A stretch of DNA of 64,000 nucleotides from a virus: positions 18,938-82,937 of IMG/VR virus record IMGVR_UViG_3300032245_001466, one strand, 5' to 3'. The position numbers were made by a program, and so were the translations under genes. Below the pieces are notes generated by a model. That model was not told the DNA's origin and made no database searches. It saw only the letters and a list, made by a program, of their open reading frames with translations. Shown here piece by piece: positions 27,672 to 34,526 of this stretch (the first letter of the stretch is position 1; the number at the start of each line of letters is the position of its first letter).

Positions 27672-27992
27672 ATGTTAGTTCATAAATCGTGTGATCTTCA
27701 GGACGTAGACGGTAGGGACGCGGTTGCTCGCGTTCGCCGCGGGGTCTACTTCCTTGGCAATACGCCTGTATCGTTTGAGTTGTTCAGCACCACATCGGCA
27801 GAGGGCGGCATTCAGATTGCCGTTGCCAATGATTACGCAATCGGAGAGGGCGGCGGGTACATCGACTCGATCGAGTGCTACGACTGCGGCAAGACGGTTG
27901 AGTCGTTCCCAGAGATCGAGATGTACAAGTTGGAGCGGATTCTTGACGCGTCCCCAGAAGACTACGACTTGGTTGAATACCATGCCGAGTGA
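27672..27992 (+). CDS. hypothetical protein (106 aa)
   Basis: ATG 27672 follows TAGGAGGAATA. The product is beta-rich (GVYFLGNTPVSFELFSTTS, GGIQIAVANDYAIGEG) with a SIECYDCGKTV element near residue 68 that resembles half a zinc site. A similar LECLDCSAVIVD occurs in the next protein, suggesting a duplication. The function is unknown. Confidence 0.65.
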   Translation: MLVHKSCDLQDVDGRDAVARVRRGVYFLGNTPVSFELFSTTSAEGGIQIAVANDYAIGEGGGYIDSIECYDCGKTVESFPEIEMYKLERILDASPEDYDLVEYHAE

Positions 27993-28203
27993 ACACCGAG
28001 GACACGAGATCGAGGTTGGGGTCTACGGCCCTAATCTTGTCAAGAATGATCAGTTGTTATTCGATATGAGCGACATACACAACTTATCACTGGAATGCCT
28101 TGACTGTTCCGCGGTCATCGTGGATTATGACATCGACGCAGAGATGACTGTGGCGAAGGCCCGCAATCTGATCTCTGACGCAATCAAGGAGGTACTCGCA
28201 TGA
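27982..28203 (+). CDS. hypothetical protein (73 aa), possible paralogue of the previous gene
   Basis: ATG 27982 overlaps the end of the previous gene by 11 bases. LSLECLDCSAVIVDYDID near residues 34-51 aligns with the SIECYDCGKTV part of its neighbour. A helical end follows. The short repeat of the motif in adjacent genes suggests tandem duplication and divergence. The function is unknown. Confidence 0.6.
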   Translation: MPSEHRGHEIEVGVYGPNLVKNDQLLFDMSDIHNLSLECLDCSAVIVDYDIDAEMTVAKARNLISDAIKEVLA

Positions 28204-28280
28204 TCGAAACTGTCCTACCCCAAAGTTCAATTGTTTTCTTGATCGCAGTCTGGCTCTTTGCTTGGGTAACTGCTCGATGA
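28200..28280 (+). CDS. 26-residue membrane peptide
   Basis: The start overlaps the upstream stop as ATGA and the end overlaps the next ATG in the same way. The product is one hydrophobic helix (SIVFLIAVWLFAWV). Double coupling supports translation. It parallels the 26-residue peptide at 19018. Confidence 0.5.
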   Translation: MIETVLPQSSIVFLIAVWLFAWVTAR

Positions 28281-28450
28281 TCGTGGAGGAGGCGACGGAA
28301 CGGTTCCTCTGCTACGACTGCGAGGACTACCATCACGGCAAGCCATACTTCACCATGATCGCCGCGACAAAGCGCGACCCAGGCGCGTTCCTCTGTAAGG
28401 AGTGCTTCGCGGGACTAGAGAAGCGGGGGTACGTTCCCGATTCTGAATAA
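28277..28450 (+). CDS. small zinc-ribbon protein (57 aa)
   Basis: CYDCEDYHHGK (about residues 12-22) and CKECFAGL (about 41-48) make a two-pair zinc ribbon. ATG 28277 overlaps the previous stop. It is the last gene before an intrinsic terminator. The function is unknown. Confidence 0.6.
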   Translation: MIVEEATERFLCYDCEDYHHGKPYFTMIAATKRDPGAFLCKECFAGLEKRGYVPDSE

Positions 28451-28493
28451 TAATAGCCCCGATTAGGGGGCTAGGAGCCCTGGAAACGATAGA

Positions 28494-28524
28494 CCCCCTC
28501 CTGGGACACCAGGTTGGGGGTTTT
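28494..28524 (+). terminator. intrinsic terminator of the 26.6-28.5 kb operon
   Basis: CCCCCTCCTGG and CCAGGTTGGGGG pair around GACA and are followed by TTTT. Confidence 0.85.
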
Positions 28525-28569
28525 CGTTGCTCTCCGTGGCGCAAATCTGGGTGTGCGGTTGTTCTAACT

Positions 28570-28646
28570 CGGGACTCTGTCCCCTGGTTCTATCCCGCCA
28601 GCCCGGACAATAACTTTTGTTCGATCCCGCCAGCCCAGAAAATAAC
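28570..28646. repeat. degenerate class B-like repeats
   Basis: GTTCTAACTCGGGAC, GTTCTATCCCGCCAGCCC and GTTCGATCCCGCCAGCCC occur within 75 bases, the last two with ACAATAAC or AAAATAAC after them. They look like decayed class B elements without palindrome or promoter. Confidence 0.5.
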
Positions 28647-28817
28647 CTAGCCGCGCCGTGCCCAGCCCTCTCCGCGGTATACAACCTGGATACTATTTAT
28701 GCAGCGCACTAACTCACCCCCACAGTCTTCGTGGACAAGGTCCGGCACTTCGTCTGCCTTATGGAGGAGCTCAATAACTGCCTCGCACTTCTGGCACTGG
28801 TAGTCGTAGGTGGGCAT
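28647..28817 (-). CDS. FmdB-like zinc-ribbon regulatory protein
   Basis: This 56-residue protein fits the FmdB/CxxC_CxxC_SSSS family: MPTYDYQCQKCEAVIELL at the start, then CGGELVRCINSIQVVYRG and GWARRG at the end. The second zinc pair is altered to EDCGG, so one ligand may be missing. Such proteins are thought to be regulators or adaptor proteins. It starts behind AGGAGGCCCAT just after the tRNA. Confidence 0.75.
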   Translation of the reverse strand: MPTYDYQCQKCEAVIELLHKADEVPDLVHEDCGGELVRCINSIQVVYRGEGWARRG

Positions 28818-28835
28818 ATGGGCCTCCTGAATAAC

Positions 28836-28911
28836 TGGTGGGGGCGCCTGGATTTGAACCAGGGGCCGTCCGGATATAAGCCGGATGCTCTAACCGCTGA
28901 GCTACGCCCCC
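28836..28911 (-). tRNA. tRNA-Ile (anticodon UAU), CCA encoded
   Basis: The acceptor arms GGGGGCG/CGCCCCC pair fully. The anticodon stem TCCGG/CCGGA carries loop CTTATAT with UAU, reading AUA. The T arm CCTGG-TTCAAAT-CCAGG is complete. 3' ACCA is encoded. A gene for this rare isoacceptor suggests compensation for codon use different from the host. The 5' end overlaps the stop codon of the upstream gene. Confidence 0.95.
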
Positions 28912-29108
28912 TCGGTGTCGTAGCGGTTCCATTCTTTGCGGGCGCGCAACTTCTTCATTTTTTGATCAATCTCTAACCTGGTGATGACGTCCTTGATGCA
29001 TCGCTTACAGACCAGGAAAATAACCCGTTGCTCGTCTTCCTGCTCATAGATAGGACCCAGTTCCTGGCAGTAGTTGCACATCCCTATCTTTTGCTCTGAT
29101 TTCGCCAT
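28902..29108 (-). CDS. zinc-finger helical protein (68 aa) overlapping the tRNA
   Basis: ATG 29108 gives MAKSEQKIGMCNYCQELG with a second CKRC pair near residue 34, then a basic helix (DQKMKKLRARKEWNRYD). The frame up to 29225 is not supported. The stop TAG is formed by bases 8-10 of tRNA-Ile, so the last codons are encoded by the tRNA acceptor stem. The product may bind nucleic acid. Confidence 0.65.
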   Translation of the reverse strand: MAKSEQKIGMCNYCQELGPIYEQEDEQRVIFLVCKRCIKDVITRLEIDQKMKKLRARKEWNRYDTEGA

Positions 29109-29221
29109 ATGGGCCCCCGGAATAACTACGTGGTTAGCGCGAAAACCTAACGAATGAGCGTGAACCTGCTCGAGAGGCATTCGGCCGGGGGGTGGCCCAG
29201 GTGTTTCCACCCCACCCCACC

Positions 29222-29590
29222 TCACGCAATAGTATCACCTTTTTCACCATCCGCAACCCCATCGCCACGATCCTCTGTGCTCAAACTGCGGAACGACCCC
29301 AAGATTTCCTCACCTGACGGCATCCCGTATAAATCCCCCACACGTAGGGTATCGATGGTGCCTTTCAGCCCCTTTATCATTGCGACCCGAAGATCCATAT
29401 GATCGCTGTTCATACAGATCAACCCTGTGCGATTTCCGCCACACTCGCAGTCATTACGCTTTGCGATAGAGAGCACGGTGACATGGGAGAGGGAGCCCGC
29501 ATTCCATAACTCCCATGCCTTCTCCAAAGAGATGATCTCTGCAAGATGGGCTTCCAGTGCGTTATCAATCACTCCTTGCACCTCACTCAC
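29222..29590 (-). CDS. hypothetical protein (about 122 aa)
   Basis: Several GTG starts are possible just after the sigma gene stop. 29590 overlaps it and is used here; 29581 and 29572 are alternatives. The product is helical at the start (NALEAHLAEIISLEKAWELW) and has a CECGGNRTGLIC element near residue 47 and an acidic Gly-rich end. The function is unknown. Confidence 0.6.
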   Translation of the reverse strand: MSEVQGVIDNALEAHLAEIISLEKAWELWNAGSLSHVTVLSIAKRNDCECGGNRTGLICMNSDHMDLRVAMIKGLKGTIDTLRVGDLYGMPSGEEILGSFRSLSTEDRGDGVADGEKGDTIA

Positions 29591-29798
29591 CCAAGAAGTC
29601 ACGGATGAGCCATGCACGTGCTGGGTGCTTGAGCTTCTTCAGTGCTCGCTGTTCAATCTGTCGCACGCGTTCACGAGAGATACGGAACTCTGCTGCGATC
29701 TCCTCCAATGTCCATGGACGACCTGTGCCAATGGTGAGATTCCCTGCGTCGTAGGTGCCTTGTTCGTCTTTTGTCACTGCTACCTTTTTGCGTCCCAT
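29583..29798 (-). CDS. stand-alone sigma70 region 4 protein
   Basis: The 71-residue product ends in RPWTLEEIAAEFRISRERVR followed by QIEQRALKKLKHP. This is the helix-turn-helix of sigma70 region 4.2 almost word for word, which binds the -35 box and the RNA polymerase beta flap. Regions 1-3 are absent. The 25-residue N-terminal tail is unrelated. Such a protein could replace host region 4 on the polymerase, activate phage promoters or act as an anti-sigma. GGAGAGGAGAAACAC precedes the ATG. Confidence 0.85.
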   Translation of the reverse strand: MGRKKVAVTKDEQGTYDAGNLTIGTGRPWTLEEIAAEFRISRERVRQIEQRALKKLKHPARAWLIRDFLGE

Positions 29799-29915
29799 GT
29801 GTTTCTCCTCTCCTTAGGTGCCCATGTGGGCGTGCCCCTCGCAGGCTCGGGTCGGGCTCTCGCCTCACGGTCAAGCCTCGCTGTCGCGAGTCTTGCCCCT
29901 ACGGGCTTCGATCCC

Positions 29916-30392
29916 TCACGTGTCTGCTGGGAAATATCCGCTATTCCAACCGAACTTTCTGCTCTCAGGGATGATACCATCATGCACCATCTCTCGCGCA
30001 GCGACCATCGCTTGCGGGTATGAGTTTGCCACAGTCCACACCTCGGTGTCAAATAGGTCTGGTGTGTATTGCTTCATAAGCGCAAAGAAGCCCATCGCCC
30101 AATCCTTCGAGTGCGCCTCGTTCAGCCACACATGGGCCAACTCATGCAGCGCAATCAGGATGTCTGGCCGACAAAGCTGGACAGAGCGCTCCGAGAATGT
30201 CGTAAGCCCAAGAGGATGGTTGTCTTGTGGGTATCCGTCTCCATGGCGATGAAGCACTAACTCTGCGAGCGGGATGTCGTAGGAGGAGCAAGCGTCGGCA
30301 AGTGTTGCCACAACAGTATCCCACTCATCCAGATTTTCATACTCAATGCCGTCGCCAAAAGAGAGGAGGAACGGCAAGCCTTCAAGCGGCAC
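29916..30392 (-). CDS. HExxH zinc metallopeptidase-like protein
   Basis: The zincin motif HELAHVWLNEAHSKDW occurs near residues 84-99 and could supply the two His and the catalytic Glu. The third ligand is not obvious. There is no signal peptide, so the protein should act in the cytoplasm or virion. The upstream neighbour is a second HExxH protein four bases away. The GTG start has no strong ribosome site, so translational coupling is likely. The substrate is unknown. Confidence 0.65.
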   Translation of the reverse strand: MPLEGLPFLLSFGDGIEYENLDEWDTVVATLADACSSYDIPLAELVLHRHGDGYPQDNHPLGLTTFSERSVQLCRPDILIALHELAHVWLNEAHSKDWAMGFFALMKQYTPDLFDTEVWTVANSYPQAMVAAREMVHDGIIPESRKFGWNSGYFPADT

Positions 30393-30395
30393 GAA

Positions 30396-30797
30396 TTAAC
30401 TCTTAGGGAATTGTGGGAGCGGCAGGAGTGGTGAAACAATGCGCGCCCAGTGGTCTGTCGCCCGCTCGGTAGCGTCAAGATAGTTTGGCTCAAACGTCGA
30501 CCAGCCAATCTTCCCCAGCGCCTCTTCTAGGTTCTCAACAACGCGATCGGTTCCGGCGTTGACGATGTGTCCTAACTCGTGGCACAGCGTGACGCGTTGC
30601 TTCTCTGGGTCGTAAGAGAAAAAATCTTTTTGCAGTCGCATCTCAGCATAGCTTCTCTGGGGTGATACTTCAATGTCAGCGTCAGCATCTGGATCAGCAA
30701 AGTCGCGAGAGATGGCAATCTCCCAGTGCGAAATACCAAACACAATAGCGGCGGCGGTGACCCACTCTTCAACAGCCTTAAACTTGTCTACCTTCAT
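30396..30797 (-). CDS. HExxH zinc metallopeptidase-like protein (ImmA-like)
   Basis: VTLCHELGHIVNAGTDRVVENLEEAL near residues 69-94 holds the HELGH zincin motif, and the downstream EENL-like acidic helix could supply a third ligand. The size and motif resemble ImmA/IrrE minimal peptidases, which cleave repressors or anti-repressors. It starts divergently from the thioredoxin gene. The match is motif-level, so activity is uncertain. Confidence 0.65.
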   Translation of the reverse strand: MKVDKFKAVEEWVTAAAIVFGISHWEIAISRDFADPDADADIEVSPQRSYAEMRLQKDFFSYDPEKQRVTLCHELGHIVNAGTDRVVENLEEALGKIGWSTFEPNYLDATERATDHWARIVSPLLPLPQFPKS

Positions 30798-30913
30798 TGC
30801 ACACGCTCCGTACTACGCACCAGCATTGGGTGGGGGCAGAGCATAACAGCGGTGCATCTTCCGCCGCAATCTGTCATAATGCTGCCTATAACCACCATAG
30901 ATAGGAGCCCCCC

Positions 30914-31216
30914 ATGATCATCAACCTTGAGTCGTCGACCCTCCAAGAGACCATCGGAACCGCCAGTGCCATTGTAGACTTTTGGGCGCCGTGGTGCAAC
31001 CCATGCAAGGCAATCAATGCGGAGTTGGAAAAGGTTAATCAAACTCGACCAGACATCACGATTGTCAAGGTGAATGTGGATAACCATCAAGAACTGGTAC
31101 GGGAATATCATATCAAATCAGTACCCACCGTCTTGTTTATTCGCGATGGCGGGGCACCCACCTCGGTGGCGGGACTGATCCGCGCCGAAGAAATGATCAA
31201 GAAGGTTAGCCGTTGA
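30914..31216 (+). CDS. thioredoxin-like protein
   Basis: This 100-residue thioredoxin fold has the active site FWAPWCNPCKAI near residues 24-35 (WCNPC instead of WCGPC). The cis-proline KSVPTVLFIRDG lies near residues 70-81. It should reduce disulphides, for example to support a phage ribonucleotide reductase encoded elsewhere, or serve as a polymerase cofactor. GATAGGAGCCCCCC precedes the start. Confidence 0.9.
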   Translation: MIINLESSTLQETIGTASAIVDFWAPWCNPCKAINAELEKVNQTRPDITIVKVNVDNHQELVREYHIKSVPTVLFIRDGGAPTSVAGLIRAEEMIKKVSR

Positions 31217-31443
31217 AGCTCGTTGCGACAATCACCCTGCTTCCTGGGCGGGTGCAGGTATGGCGGGTTGACGCCAATGGAGAGGTGCATCTTGCCATTA
31301 CCCCAGAAGAGGCGCTTGACGCAGTGCTCTCCGCTGCGACCGGTCGGTCAGTGAGTGTAAACTGGATTGGCGTCCCTCAGGACTTTGACCCGCCCGGATG
31401 GGATGGTCGCCTTGATCGTCTTCCACCAAACGCAATGGCGTGA
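31213..31443 (+). CDS. hypothetical protein (76 aa)
   Basis: A TTG start overlaps the thioredoxin stop as TTGA. The product has VATITLLPGRVQVWRVDANG at the start and a conserved-looking PPGWDGRLDRLPPN end. It converges with the ParB-like gene and overlaps it by 67 bases at the 3' ends. The function is unknown. Confidence 0.5.
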   Translation: MKLVATITLLPGRVQVWRVDANGEVHLAITPEEALDAVLSAATGRSVSVNWIGVPQDFDPPGWDGRLDRLPPNAMA

Positions 31444-31895
31444 AATTTGTGCCCACACATCGGGCACTCAGTCTTTTTCTCGTCAAGGTCCATTGGGTCT
31501 GGCTCCATCGCCTGCCGAACCAGTCGGTCCATATCTTCAAGGTCATAGCCAGTAGAGTCAAGGAGCCCATCTACGGCGGACTCGTACACAACGCGCGCCA
31601 GGATTTCGTCGTCATAGCCACCAAGATCTGACGCTCGATTGTCGGCAAGAAGAATTGCCCTTGCCCGCTGATCGTCGACATCTGCCCATTGCACGGGGAT
31701 CTCTTCAAGATTAAGAATGAGCGCGGCCTTAACTCGATGGTTTCCAACCAAGATTCTTCGCGTAGACTTTTGGCAAACGACTACGCCGTGCCAGCCATTC
31801 TTTTTGATTGACTCGACAATTGCCCCAACGTCACCCGAGCGCGGATTGTCTGGGTGCGGCTTTAGGGTTGCTGGTCGCTCTTGCGTGATTTCCAA
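31377..31895 (-). CDS. ParB/sulfiredoxin-domain protein
   Basis: The N-terminal domain shows PHPDNPRSGDVGAIVESIKK near residues 13-32, RRILVGNHRVKAAL near 46-59, and ILLADNRASDLGGYDDEI near 80-97. This matches the ParB-like nuclease/CTPase fold. A helix-turn-helix region is not clear. A C-terminal zinc pair (CPMCGHKF) and a basic tail follow. In phages such proteins are found as chromosome-partition relatives, modification regulators or toxins. It closes a four-gene operon with glycan genes. Confidence 0.8.
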   Translation of the reverse strand: MEITQERPATLKPHPDNPRSGDVGAIVESIKKNGWHGVVVCQKSTRRILVGNHRVKAALILNLEEIPVQWADVDDQRARAILLADNRASDLGGYDDEILARVVYESAVDGLLDSTGYDLEDMDRLVRQAMEPDPMDLDEKKTECPMCGHKFHAIAFGGRRSRRPSHPGGSKS

Positions 31896-32593
31896 GCTTC
31901 ACCCCCATCGTTGGGGAAGCCCTTATGCTTTCGGGCCTCAAAGATCATCTTGTCATATGTGTATAGCCATGGCTGCTCGTTTCTCTCAAGCAATGGATCG
32001 CGAAATTCATTTGTGCCAATCCATTCGTGCTTAACAATATCATCAGAAATGTACGTCAATTTACCAAGGGCATTGCCAACTTCGGTATACTCGTTGTCGG
32101 CAAAAAGAGATTTGTACCCAGGGTAGTATATATGACCAAAGCGTTCATAATACTTTCTCCCAGAGGCGACAATTGTGCAGTTATTGCTTCCGCCCATTGC
32201 ATGATCATCCAGCCATAGCGCGCCGTCCGTGTCCGGATAGTGCTCAATTAGGCGAGAGAGCATCATGTCATCATAGCCAAATGAGAGCGGGATCATGTCG
32301 TCCTGCCCATTGAAGACCATATCCCAGTCGTCGCTTGCCTTGTCCATGTCGGCGTTAATTGCCTCAATCTTTGTGGAAGAGTTTCCGTAGAAATATTTAA
32401 GATCCGTGCCGTTTGACTTAATGCGCTCAAGCTTTTCCTTCACGGCGTCGTTGTTCATTAGCTTGTCGTCTTCGTCCATAGAAATAAGAATCTCAATCTG
32501 ATGTCGACCAGATGCCATGGCAATGTACTTTTCTAACGTCTTAAAGAAAAGCTCAGGGCGCTGTCTAGTTGGAAATTTAATAAGTAGTTTCAC
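31862..32593 (-). CDS. glycosyltransferase-like protein
   Basis: This 243-residue protein starts with KLLIKFPTRQRPELFFKTLE. It has a candidate donor motif EILISMDEDDKL near residues 34-45 with an Asp-x-Asp-like arrangement, and VFNGQDDMIPLSFGYDD near 94-110. This matches a GT-A family 2-like enzyme. It overlaps the next glycosyltransferase by four bases. A role in virion or host-surface glycosylation is inferred from the neighbours. Confidence 0.7.
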   Translation of the reverse strand: MKLLIKFPTRQRPELFFKTLEKYIAMASGRHQIEILISMDEDDKLMNNDAVKEKLERIKSNGTDLKYFYGNSSTKIEAINADMDKASDDWDMVFNGQDDMIPLSFGYDDMMLSRLIEHYPDTDGALWLDDHAMGGSNNCTIVASGRKYYERFGHIYYPGYKSLFADNEYTEVGNALGKLTYISDDIVKHEWIGTNEFRDPLLERNEQPWLYTYDKMIFEARKHKGFPNDGGEAWKSRKSDQQP

Positions 32594-33177
32594 TTGATGT
32601 TCTTCAACAGTTCTGCCCGGAGTGCCAGCGGGAACTCATGGGACTGATAGTAATAATAAATCACGCCATCCACCTTTCCTTCCGTCTTCAGATATTTCTG
32701 AAGATCCTTTGAGTATTGATGGTCCTCGCCATGATTAATCTCTTGGAACCGAACTTGCAGCGCATACTCTCGCTTGATAGCGTTTAGGTGACTTGGCATG
32801 CGGTAGTCAATGCCCTCGCTTGTATACCAGCTTGTGTACTCGATTGAATGCCTAAAGAGCCGCTTGCTTCCGTCGCGCCAGTAAACATACCCATCGAGAG
32901 AAGCGCAGTCTGGGTTGCCCTCAAGGGCCGCCAAGACCTTTTCCACATAATCCTTGCTGATCATGTCGTCATCGTCAATGAACGCGACGTAATCGCCGGT
33001 AGCACCCTCAAGCAGCGTGTTCCTCTTGGCCCCAATGGTCTGCTCCCCATTGTCGGGGAGGATGAGCATCTCAACGTCAGTTGTCAGTTGATTGACAATT
33101 TCTGACGTAATTTGCTCACAAATTTTTGAGCGCTCATGCAGCGTTGGGATTAAGAGCGAAAGCCGCTTGTGACCCAT
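32590..33177 (-). CDS. family 2 glycosyltransferase
   Basis: This GT-A enzyme has SLLIPTLHERSKICEQI at the start, GAKRNTLLEGATGDYVAFID near residues 48-67 and the donor motif IDDDDMIS. The C-terminal part includes EINHGEDHQYSKDL, which can supply the catalytic base. It belongs to an operon with an epimerase and a second transferase. The acceptor is not known. Confidence 0.85.
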   Translation of the reverse strand: MGHKRLSLLIPTLHERSKICEQITSEIVNQLTTDVEMLILPDNGEQTIGAKRNTLLEGATGDYVAFIDDDDMISKDYVEKVLAALEGNPDCASLDGYVYWRDGSKRLFRHSIEYTSWYTSEGIDYRMPSHLNAIKREYALQVRFQEINHGEDHQYSKDLQKYLKTEGKVDGVIYYYYQSHEFPLALRAELLKNIK

Positions 33178-34163
33178 TACTCCGATCCCCGCTTCTTCTT
33201 CTCTACCTGCTCAAATACCCATGCATACGTTTTTTCTAAGCCGCTGCGCAAAGAGATAGACGGCTGCCAACCAAGGCGCTCCTGAATCATGGTGTTGTCG
33301 CTGTTTCTTCCGCGAACGCCCTTTGGCGCATCAAGGTTGTATTGCCGCTCAAGTTTTATCCCCGCAATGTCTTCCACAATAGAAACCAGTTGATTAATCG
33401 AAACCAACTCAGACGACCCAAGGTTTAGCGGATCATGAATGTCCGACTGCATAATGCGAATCGTCCCCTGGACACAATCGTCAATGTACATAAATGATCG
33501 CGTCTGTTCGCCATCGCCCCAAATCTCAATTTCATGCTTTCTACCAATGACCGCCTCTGCAACTTTTCGACAAATAGCGGCGGGGGCTTTTTCTCTTCCG
33601 CCAATCCACGTTCCATTTGGTCCGTATACATTGTGATATCGAGCAATGCGAGTCTCAAGTTTAAAGTCTTCGTAAAAGTGTCGGGCCATGCGCTCAGAAA
33701 AAAGTTTCTCCCAGCCATAGCCGTCCTCTGCCATTGCGGGATAGGCATCAGACTCTTTTAGCGCGGTGACATTGGGGTCAATCTGCTTATCTGCCGCATA
33801 CACACAGGCGCTGGAAGAATAGAAAAATCGTTTAACGTTTGCTTTTCGGGCAGCAACCAACATGTTGGTGCTAGTTAAGACGGAAAGCATGCAGGCGGCT
33901 TTGTTGTGTTCAATAAAACCCATACCGCCCATGTCGGCGGCAAGATTGTACACCTCGTCCATGCCAAGCGCTGACATATTGGCATACTCCGCAATAGAAA
34001 GATTTGTCTCACCATGCGACTTTGCCGTTGGGGAAATTTGCTCCCACTCCGAGAGCGGCTTTTTATCCACGGCAAAAACTTGGCCCTCATCGCGACGCAC
34101 AAGTTCACGAACAAGCCACCCGCCAATAAAGCCACCCGCACCCGTAACAAGAATTCGCTTCAT
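33177..34163 (-). CDS. GDP-mannose epimerase-like NAD-dependent SDR
   Basis: This extended short-chain dehydrogenase has the NAD site ILVTGAGGFIGGWLVREL near residues 4-21, NLAADMGGMGFIEHNKAA near 68-85, the SSSACVYAAD serine and the catalytic YGWEKLFSE (Tyr-x-x-x-Lys). The DMGGMGF motif is typical of GDP-mannose 3,5-epimerase. It would make a nucleotide sugar for the two downstream glycosyltransferases. ATG 34163 lies six bases after a TATACT box, which suggests a leaderless mRNA; a longer frame to 34289 overlaps the upstream gene. Confidence 0.85.
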   Translation of the reverse strand: MKRILVTGAGGFIGGWLVRELVRRDEGQVFAVDKKPLSEWEQISPTAKSHGETNLSIAEYANMSALGMDEVYNLAADMGGMGFIEHNKAACMLSVLTSTNMLVAARKANVKRFFYSSSACVYAADKQIDPNVTALKESDAYPAMAEDGYGWEKLFSERMARHFYEDFKLETRIARYHNVYGPNGTWIGGREKAPAAICRKVAEAVIGRKHEIEIWGDGEQTRSFMYIDDCVQGTIRIMQSDIHDPLNLGSSELVSINQLVSIVEDIAGIKLERQYNLDAPKGVRGRNSDNTMIQERLGWQPSISLRSGLEKTYAWVFEQVEKKKRGSE

Positions 34164-34210
34164 GGGGGGAGTATACACAACCTTTGGATATTGCCAGGGT
34201 TGTTTGTGTT

Positions 34211-34513
34211 TTAGCCTGTGCCAAGCATACTTTGTAACTTTTTTCTGTCGCGTTTTCTTCTCTGACGCTCGGCCATCTTTGCCTTCCATACCGGGTCCCC
34301 TTTACGGCGTTGCCAGCGGAGGCGCTGTTTTTCCGCCGCCCTTGCCCTCTGCTCTGGGGTTCTTACCCTGCTTGGGTCTCGATCGTGCTGCGCTTTTTTT
34401 ACTTCGTATTTGCAGGCCTTACAGTTTTTGTCCGTACTTTTTTGATAAAAATCCGCAGAGTCTGGCCAGTTCTCGCCACATCGACCGCACGTTTTTACAT
34501 CAACCCAAGCCAT
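34211..34513 (-). CDS. basic zinc-finger protein (100 aa)
   Basis: The N-terminus has CGRCGENWPDSADFYQ and CKACKYEV (about residues 10-38), the zinc pattern found in HNH-type nucleases and related DNA-binding proteins. No complete HNH motif follows. The rest is strongly basic (EQRARAAEKQRLRWQRRKGD), so DNA or RNA binding is likely. Confidence 0.65.
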   Translation of the reverse strand: MAWVDVKTCGRCGENWPDSADFYQKSTDKNCKACKYEVKKAQHDRDPSRVRTPEQRARAAEKQRLRWQRRKGDPVWKAKMAERQRRKRDRKKLQSMLGTG

Positions 34514-34526
34514 TCCCGAACCCCAC

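Noticed and set aside
30888-30913. GATAGGAGCCC before thioredoxin as a cluster K start-associated sequence
   Set aside because: It resembles the mycobacteriophage cluster K element, but I found only one copy and it can be explained as a ribosome site.
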